From an uncultured Flammeovirgaceae bacterium (GTDB lineage Bacteria > Bacteroidota > Bacteroidia > Cytophagales > Cyclobacteriaceae), in the NCBI GenBank assembly GCA_937138955.1, contig CAKZPJ010000716.1:1-11320 (forward strand): DNA of 11,320 nucleotides, written 5' to 3'. Under the pieces are notes generated by a model. The model searched no databases and was not told the origin of the DNA. It saw nothing but the letters and a program-made list of their open reading frames with translations. Each line of letters begins with the position of its first letter. The first letter of the stretch is position 1. Positions 6,937-11,320 of this stretch are shown one piece after another. The translations under genes and the position numbers were made by a program.

Positions 6937-7545
6937 TTACGATCCAATCACAACCTTTGCGTAACGCAATACTTTCTCTCCAATAAAGTAACCGCTTTCA
7001 ATAACATCGACTACTTTTCCCTTTAGTTCTTCACTGGGTGCCGGGGTTTGCACTACCGCTTCGTGGTACTCACTATCAAAGTCACTTCCCTGCTCCACTT
7101 CCATCCGAGTAAGTCCTTTCTGCTCCAGTATTTTTGCCATTTTCTGATGCACTAACTGAATTCCCTCATACATTGGGGCTACCGACTCATTCTCTTTAAA
7201 AATATCTAGTGACCGTTCAAAATCATCAATCACTGGAATTAAGGCTGACATAATATCTTCACTGGCAGTCTTAATCAAGTCGAGCCGTTCCTTGGCAGTA
7301 CGTCGGCGATAATTCTCAAATTCAGCGTATAGTCGCAAGTACTTGTCTTTAGCCTCAGCAACAGCAATTTTTGGATCTTCCTCTTCCACTTCCCTTTCTT
7401 TCTCTTCTACTTCTTCTTCAAATGGGTTCTTAGAATTCTCCGTTTCGTTGGTTTCTTCTTCAGAAATATCGTGTTCTATTTCTTCGTTAGTGGCTTTATC
7501 GTCAGTCATAGAGTCTTGCAAATTTTGGTTCTCTTTATCTACCAT
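6937..7545 (-). CDS. grpE: Nucleotide exchange factor GrpE
   Basis: GrpE releases ADP from DnaK and so resets the Hsp70 cycle. The 202-residue protein has a long, very acidic, disordered N-terminus (about residues 1-62, mostly Glu, Asp, Asn and Lys), then the dimerising helix with [15 protein letters not shown] at 68-82. The C-terminal beta domain holds DSEYHEAV at 157-164 and the family signature ending [17 protein letters not shown] at 185-201. ATG at 7545 is taken as the start; an internal ATG at 7509 would remove 12 poorly conserved residues and cannot be excluded. It precedes dnaJ by 4 bases. An 80-base gap after obgE carries a likely regulatory dyad and promoter. Confidence 0.97.
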   Translation of the reverse strand: MVDKENQNLQDSMTDDKATNEEIEHDISEEETNETENSKNPFEEEVEEKEREVEEEDPKIAVAEAKDKYLRLYAEFENYRRRTAKERLDLIKTASEDIMSALIPVIDDFERSLDIFKENESVAPMYEGIQLVHQKMAKILEQKGLTRMEVEQGSDFDSEYHEAVVQTPAPSEELKGKVVDVIESGYFIGEKVLRYAKVVIGS

Positions 7546-7580
7546 TGTTTAAAACTTTTGGTTCAAGAACAAAGGGGAAA

Positions 7581-7623
7581 CGACAACTTTTTTGCCAACC
7601 TCTATTTTATGACAGATTGGCAG
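7581..7623 (-). promoter_or_regulatory. Putative heat-shock control region of grpE-dnaJ
   Basis: On the minus strand this gap reads CTGCCAATCTGTCA (7623-7610), 11 further bases, then TTGGCAAAAAAGTTGTCG (7598-7581). The last part has the GG-N10-GT spacing of a sigma-54 -24/-12 element (consensus TGGCAC-N5-TTGCA), with T instead of C at the -12 dinucleotide. Transcription would start near 7571, about 26 bases before the grpE ATG. TGCCA and TGTCA form an imperfect dyad, and TGCCAA (7622-7617) with TTGGCA (7598-7593) is a perfect inverted repeat, so a regulator site is plausible. No CIRCE element is present. As a hairpin it is followed by an A run on the coding strand, so it is not an obgE terminator. 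Confidence 0.4.
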
Positions 7624-7625
7624 AA

Positions 7626-8618
7626 TTAAGCGTGCAATGTTTGCCAGATTAGATCTTTTAATTCGTCGATTTGGTAGTTCTGAGCCGAGGAGATAAATAA
7701 GAAAGGAATAGTTACCTCTATTTCTTCTCGAATAGCTTCCTGAAGTTCCTCATCCAATAGATCAGCTTTAGAGATCACCAACAGACGTTTCTTATCCATC
7801 ATCTCCGGGTTGAATGATCCTAACTCGCCCAATAGTGTTTGGTATTCTTGATTGATATTATTGGCATCGGCCGGAATAACAAATAGAAGAATAGAGTTTC
7901 GTTCAATATGGCGCAAGAAGCGGGTTCCTAGCCCTCGGCCTTCGGCAGCACCTTCAATAATTCCTGGAATATCGGCTACTACAAAAGATTGAAAGTCGCG
8001 ATACTCTACTACTCCTAAATTGGGTGTTAATGTTGTAAAAGGATAATCTGCAATTTCGGGTTTAGCGGCTGAAATTACCGATAGCAAAGTAGATTTTCCC
8101 GCGTTCGGAAGACCGATTAAGCCTACATCGGCTAAAACCTTTAACTCTAAAATAAACCAAGCTTCTTTGTCAGGCTCCCCGGGTTGAGCATAACGAGGAG
8201 ATTGATTGGTAGAGGATTTAAAGTGATCGTTACCCAAGCCGCCCCGGCCACCTTCCAGAATAACCACTTCCTGCCCATCTTCCGTAATTTCTGCCACCTT
8301 TTCTTCAGTCTCCTCTAATCGAGCAATTGTTCCTAAGGGCACTTCCAATACTATATCTTCCCCTTGCGCCCCACTTTTACGCGAAGGGCCGCCCCCTTCA
8401 CCATTTTTTGCCATTACATGTTTGCGGTACTTCAGGTGAAGTAAAGTCCAGAGTTGAGTATTGCCTCGCAAAATGATATGACCACCTCGGCCACCATCCC
8501 CGCCATCGGGTCCACCCTTCGGCACAAATTTCTCCCGGCGAAAATGAGCTGAACCCGCTCCTCCCCGGCCCGAACGGGCGTGAAATTTTACGTAATCAAT
8601 AAAGTTTGCAGAAGCCAT
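7626..8618 (-). CDS. obgE: GTPase ObgE/CgtA
   Basis: This essential P-loop GTPase binds the large ribosomal subunit during assembly. From the chosen ATG it has 330 residues. The Obg fold spans 1-160 with its glycine-rich turns ([16 protein letters not shown] at 16-31, [14 protein letters not shown] at 35-48, GGRGGLGN at 123-130). The G domain has GLPNAGKST (G1, 169-177), [11 protein letters not shown] (G2, 192-202), DIPG (G3, 216-219), SKAD (G4, 283-286, Ser in place of the usual Asn) and SSA (G5, 310-312). There is no C-terminal OCT domain. The frame is open upstream to a TTG at 8648, but those ten codons are intergenic repeat DNA and [11 protein letters not shown] is the family N-terminus, so 8618 is preferred. 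It follows pyk in the same direction after a repeat-filled gap. Confidence 0.96.
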   Translation of the reverse strand: MASANFIDYVKFHARSGRGGAGSAHFRREKFVPKGGPDGGDGGRGGHIILRGNTQLWTLLHLKYRKHVMAKNGEGGGPSRKSGAQGEDIVLEVPLGTIARLEETEEKVAEITEDGQEVVILEGGRGGLGNDHFKSSTNQSPRYAQPGEPDKEAWFILELKVLADVGLIGLPNAGKSTLLSVISAAKPEIADYPFTTLTPNLGVVEYRDFQSFVVADIPGIIEGAAEGRGLGTRFLRHIERNSILLFVIPADANNINQEYQTLLGELGSFNPEMMDKKRLLVISKADLLDEELQEAIREEIEVTIPFLFISSAQNYQIDELKDLIWQTLHA

Positions 8619-8627
8619 AGGAAATGG

Positions 8628-8750
8628 TTCAATGGTTTGAGTGTTCAATGGCTAGGAACCTAGGCCGGGGGATTGGGAATTGGGTGTTAGAAATTATTCA
8701 TTACTTATTACATTTTACTTTCCACCCTCTACCCTTTTCCGGTCTCTATT
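8628..8750 (-). repeat. Degenerate intergenic repeat array between pyk and obgE
   Basis: Almost the whole gap consists of short repeat-like modules. On the minus strand, 8746-8723 reads GAGACCGGAAAAGGGTAGAG plus GGTG, a shortened copy of the array after adk. On the plus strand, CTAGGAACCTAG at 8652-8663 is an inverted repeat, GGATTGGGAATTGGGTGTTAG at 8670-8690 is an internal direct repeat, and TTCAATGG occurs at 8628-8635 and 8644-8651. The last units are what gives obgE its apparent N-terminal extension. No coding potential is evident. Confidence 0.65.
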
Positions 8751-8754
8751 CTTC

Positions 8755-10185
8755 CTACTTCACTACCTGAATTCTTACCATATTTGTACGATCTTCCCAG
8801 TGCAGCGGCATGCTAGCGGTGCTAATGTAGGTGTCGTTGTGGTGTAGCACTCCTTTAGATCGTAAGATTTTTTCCAAGTCATCGAAGGTCTCATCAGTAG
8901 AGCGGGTTCCGTCGTAGTAGAATCCGCGCAGCCCCCAATAGAGATTAATGATATTGAGCAACCGCCGATTAGAAGTGAAAATAAAAATATTGGCTCGGGG
9001 ACGGTGGCCCGAAATTCTGAATCCGGTATACCCCGATTTAGTCATTCCTATAATGGCGTTGGCATTCACCTCCTTACTCAAACGACAGGCAGTTCGTACC
9101 AAATTATCATTATTGAAAGTAGGCGAATCTGCGGGAATATGAGATAACTTATCATATACGTCATCATGCTTCTCTACAGCTAAAATAGTTCGCACCATAC
9201 TCTTAACCGTTTGTATTGGGTACTTACCAGAAGCTGTTTCGGCGGAGAGCATAATTGCGTCAGCCCCATCAAGCACGGCATTGGCCACATCATTGGTTTC
9301 AGCCCTAGTTGGTCGGGGGTTTTCAATCATACTCTCCATCATTTGGGTAGCGATGATTACCGGCTTAGAGGCAGCGTTGCACTTTTCTACCATCATTTTT
9401 TGCGCCATTGGCACATCTTCCATAGCAATTTCCACCCCTAGGTCGCCTCGAGCAACCATAAGTCCATCAGTAGCCTCAATAATCTCATCAATATTTCCTA
9501 GAGCTTCCGGCTTTTCTATTTTGGCAATCACGTGGGTTTCTTTTCCTTTTTCAGCGATAATATCTTTTAAATCGTAGATATCGCTGGCGTGGCGGACAAA
9601 TGAAAGAGCGATCCAATCAACGTCGTGTTCTAGCCCGAAAACCAAGTCTTTTTTATCTTTCTTTGTAAGCGAAGGTGCCGAAATTTTAGTATCGGGCAGG
9701 TTCATACCCTTCCGCGACTTTAGTGCTCCACCGTATATTACTGTTGCTTTTACTTCGTCGCCTGACGCTTCGGTTACCCTAAGTTCAATTTTACCGTCAT
9801 CAACCAGAATAGTATCCCCAATTTCTACATCAGTAGATAACGAAGTATAGGTAGTACTCACTTTCTGCGAGGTACCCAGCATTTCCTGACAAGTGACGGT
9901 TAGCGTTTGTCCAGGAACAATCTCTACTTCCCCATTTTCTACTTCGCCAATACGTATTTTAGGCCCTTGCAAATCTTGAAGAATACACACATTGGTTCCC
10001 AACTCTTCGTTTACCTCTCGGATGTATTTTATTACTTGCTGGTGTCCGGTATGATTTCCGTGAGAGAAATTAAGCCGAAAAACCCCTACTCCCGCTCTGA
10101 CCAATTCAATCAGCATTTCTTTGCTATTAGTTGCAGGGCCTAGGGTAGCCACAATTTTAGTTTTATTAGAAGGTAAATGATCCAT
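8755..10185 (-). CDS. pyk: Pyruvate kinase
   Basis: This enzyme converts phosphoenolpyruvate and ADP to pyruvate and ATP, the last step of glycolysis. The 476-residue length is normal for bacterial enzymes. Visible landmarks are KTKIVATLGPAT at 8-19, FRLNFSHG at 36-43, LQDLQGPKIRIG at 69-80 before the B domain (about 82-165), AKIEKPEAL at 221-229 (active-site Lys and Glu), MVARGDLGVEI at 243-253, ATQMMESM at 279-286 and TRAETNDVANAVLDGADA at 293-310. The C-terminal allosteric-type domain (about 355-476) includes TKSGYTGFRISGHRP. The ATG lies one base past the stop of the upstream IPExxxVDY gene, so translation of the two is probably coupled. This neighbour pair is widespread in Bacteroidota. 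Confidence 0.97.
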   Translation of the reverse strand: MDHLPSNKTKIVATLGPATNSKEMLIELVRAGVGVFRLNFSHGNHTGHQQVIKYIREVNEELGTNVCILQDLQGPKIRIGEVENGEVEIVPGQTLTVTCQEMLGTSQKVSTTYTSLSTDVEIGDTILVDDGKIELRVTEASGDEVKATVIYGGALKSRKGMNLPDTKISAPSLTKKDKKDLVFGLEHDVDWIALSFVRHASDIYDLKDIIAEKGKETHVIAKIEKPEALGNIDEIIEATDGLMVARGDLGVEIAMEDVPMAQKMMVEKCNAASKPVIIATQMMESMIENPRPTRAETNDVANAVLDGADAIMLSAETASGKYPIQTVKSMVRTILAVEKHDDVYDKLSHIPADSPTFNNDNLVRTACRLSKEVNANAIIGMTKSGYTGFRISGHRPRANIFIFTSNRRLLNIINLYWGLRGFYYDGTRSTDETFDDLEKILRSKGVLHHNDTYISTASMPLHWEDRTNMVRIQVVK

Positions 10186-10186
10186 A

Positions 10187-10609
10187 CTAAAACAATAGGT
10201 TATCTTTATTAGGGAGTAAATCTACCGAAATTTGTGAAAAGCTGTTGATATCTGGAGTTATTTTCAGGTTCTGACCGAGCTGCTTCAGACATATATGATT
10301 ACCTGGATCATCCAGTCGGAGTAAAAAGTTCCACTGCATTAGCTCAGGCAGTAGTTGAACCGTTTCTGTCCCTTCCGGCACCGCTTGGTTTCTGAGTAAT
10401 CGCCAAGTTTGTATACCTTGCCGATAGTAAAAATGCGAAAATGAAGCCACTGAATTTTCAGAGATTTTCAGAGTAATATCTGGCACTTTTATAAAATGAC
10501 AGCAGCAAGTTTGGTTCAATGACCAAGCCAGCTTATATTCTTTAGAATTGGAACTGAGACCAAATAAAATAAAGTCGTACTGAAAATAGGTATCTAATTG
10601 CGTATACAC
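10187..10609 (-). CDS. IPExxxVDY family protein
   Basis: This 140-residue protein belongs by content and position to the IPExxxVDY family, small Bacteroidota proteins of unknown function found next to pyk and the acpP-fabF cluster. The N-terminal YFQYDFILFGLSSNSKEYKL at 8-27 fits the family opening. The name motif is present in altered form as LPELMQWNF at 87-95 (Ile to Leu, Val to Trp, Asp to Asn, Tyr to Phe), followed by LLRL. Three consecutive cysteines occur at 35-37. No signal peptide, membrane segment or catalytic motif is seen, so no function is proposed. The start must be the GTG at 10609: the frame closes with TAA ten bases upstream, and the first internal Met is at residue 91. It is divergent from acpP. 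Confidence 0.75.
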   Translation of the reverse strand: MYTQLDTYFQYDFILFGLSSNSKEYKLAWSLNQTCCCHFIKVPDITLKISENSVASFSHFYYRQGIQTWRLLRNQAVPEGTETVQLLPELMQWNFLLRLDDPGNHICLKQLGQNLKITPDINSFSQISVDLLPNKDNLLF

Positions 10610-10698
10610 GGATGAAGTTTAGACTCAGCTAACTGCGAAACTAGAACTAAATTTTTCAAGTTCGTAATTGGGTGCAAAAAAAGATTGAAAAACTTTCG

Positions 10699-10730
10699 TT
10701 TGACATTATTACATTAAATCTCTTTCTTTG
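10699..10730 (+). promoter_or_regulatory. Bacteroidota-type promoter for acpP-fabF
   Basis: TTTG at 10699-10702 is followed after 20 bases by TTTCTTTG at 10723-10730, which matches TAnnTTTG except at its second base. Spacing is ideal for the Bacteroidota primary sigma factor. The predicted start near 10737 leaves a leader of about 20 bases before the acpP ATG at 10758. It lies in the 148-base divergent gap shared with the IPExxxVDY gene. Confidence 0.5.
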
Positions 10731-10757
10731 CGCCGTTAACTATAAAATGCAACCAAT

Positions 10758-10994
10758 ATGTCTGAAATCGCGCAAAAAGTAAAAGGAATCATCATTGACA
10801 AGCTAGGTGTAGAAGAATCGGAGGTTACTCCGGATGCCAGCTTTACTAATGATTTGGGTGCTGATTCTTTAGATACCGTAGAATTAATTATGGAATTTGA
10901 GAAGGAGTTTAATATTTCTATTCCTGACGACCAAGCCGAAAATATCGCCACTGTAGGCCAAGCCATTTCCTACCTGGAAGAGAACGTAAACTAA
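10758..10994 (+). CDS. acpP: Acyl carrier protein
   Basis: ACP carries growing acyl chains on a phosphopantetheine arm during type II fatty acid synthesis. The 78-residue, strongly acidic protein has the four-helix plan and the attachment motif [11 protein letters not shown] at 33-43, with the modified Ser at 37. The N-terminal [13 protein letters not shown] and the C-terminal [13 protein letters not shown] are typical. No Shine-Dalgarno sequence is present, but the bases before the ATG are A/T-rich. fabF begins 21 bases past the stop, so the two form the standard acpP-fabF operon. Confidence 0.98.
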   Translation: MSEIAQKVKGIIIDKLGVEESEVTPDASFTNDLGADSLDTVELIMEFEKEFNISIPDDQAENIATVGQAISYLEENVN

Positions 10995-11015
10995 TAGATC
11001 ACTTTTCCCTTTTGT

Positions 11016-11320
11016 ATGAAGTCTCGGAGAGTTGTTGTAACGGGAATGGGCGCACTCACCCCCATCGGTAATTCAGTAAGCCAGTTTTGGCAAGGGTTAT
11101 CGCAGGGAGTGAGTGGCTCAGCTAATATCACGCATTTTGATACTGAGAAGTTCAAAACTAAGTTTGCTTGTGAGCTGAAGAATTTTGACCCTACCGATCA
11201 TTTTGATCGTAAGGAAGCTCGTAAACTTGACCCTTGCGCTCAATATGCAATTGTTGCTGCCGATGAGGCCGTAAAAGATGCCGCTTTAATTGAGAATGCC
11301 GCTGACCCCGACCGAGCTGG
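11016..11320 (+). CDS. fabF: Beta-ketoacyl-ACP synthase II (FabF), N-terminal part
   Basis: FabF elongates acyl-ACP by condensing it with malonyl-ACP. The frame is open from the ATG at 11016 to the window edge, giving 101 complete codons. It starts MKSRRVVVTGMGALTPIGNS, the classic condensing-enzyme N-terminus (residues 1-20). ITHFDTEKFKTKFACEL near 38-54 and the segment FDRKEARKLDPCAQYAIVAADEA near 62-84, in which family members usually have R-xx-D-x-F-x-Q-YA, also fit FabF. The catalytic Cys and the two His residues lie beyond the window. Position directly after acpP favours FabF over FabB. In related genomes rnc often follows, which cannot be checked here. Confidence 0.94.
   Translation, partial: MKSRRVVVTGMGALTPIGNSVSQFWQGLSQGVSGSANITHFDTEKFKTKFACELKNFDPTDHFDRKEARKLDPCAQYAIVAADEAVKDAALIENAADPDRA

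Noticed and set aside
7593..7622. An inverted repeat TGCCAA...TTGGCA as an obgE terminator.
   Set aside because: In the obgE direction it is followed by A residues, not T, and the loop is 18 bases. A control site for grpE fits better.
10636..10643. A TAGTTTCG box on the minus strand as the -7 element for the IPExxxVDY-pyk unit.
   Set aside because: No TTTG lies 18-21 bases upstream of it, so it is not supported as a promoter.
131..10746. The 15-base string GCC(A/G)TTAACTATAAA occurs at 131-145 and before acpP at 10732-10746.
   Set aside because: One near-match of this length is expected by chance in 11 kb, and the contexts differ (one is far from the leftward gene start, the other lies just before the acpP ATG).
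1..11320. CRISPR array, insertion sequence, integrase, toxin-antitoxin pair, tRNA or rRNA.
   Set aside because: No regular spacer-repeat pattern, transposase or integrase motif, small paired toxin genes or structured RNA was seen on either strand. The gene content is housekeeping throughout.

Overview
The window reads as an ordinary chromosomal housekeeping segment from a member of the Bacteroidota, most likely a Cytophagales-type marine or environmental bacterium (the phylum is well supported, the order is inference). The evidence is the presence of DUF3127 and IPExxxVDY family proteins, both essentially Bacteroidota families, a pyk - IPExxxVDY / acpP - fabF neighbourhood typical of that phylum, start codons without Shine-Dalgarno sequences, and promoter-like TTTG-N(18-20)-TAnnTTTG boxes instead of TTGACA/TATAAT.

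Layout, left to right. Bases 1-63 hold the first 21 codons of a leftward membrane-anchored protein that runs off the window. A 344-base noncoding divergent region follows, with a good promoter candidate for the rightward run DUF3127 (OB-fold, SSB-like acidic tail) - M42-like metallopeptidase - hpt. After a hairpin and a new promoter candidate come adk (short LID type) and pncB. pncB meets a leftward block head-on near 4.7 kb. Read in its own direction (right to left), that block is: IPExxxVDY protein - pyk - obgE - grpE - dnaJ - secreted beta-strand-rich protein of unknown role. At the right edge, acpP and the first 101 codons of fabF are transcribed rightward, divergently from the IPExxxVDY-pyk pair.

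Functional themes are purine salvage and nucleotide balance (hpt, adk), NAD salvage (pncB), heat-shock protein folding (grpE-dnaJ), ribosome assembly (obgE), lower glycolysis (pyk) and type II fatty acid synthesis (acpP, fabF). No mobile element, CRISPR array, tRNA, rRNA or defence island is visible, and I found no convincing new biological system.

The items most worth a second look are: a tattered family of intergenic repeats with pieces in three gaps, which falsely extends the open frames of pncB and obgE; a dyad plus a sigma-54-like GG-N10 element before grpE; the SSB-like C-terminal tip on the DUF3127 protein; and the uncharacterised exported protein after dnaJ. In pncB, obgE and dnaJ the longest open frame starts at GTG or TTG, and I chose the downstream ATG in each. 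The IPExxxVDY gene has no alternative to GTG.
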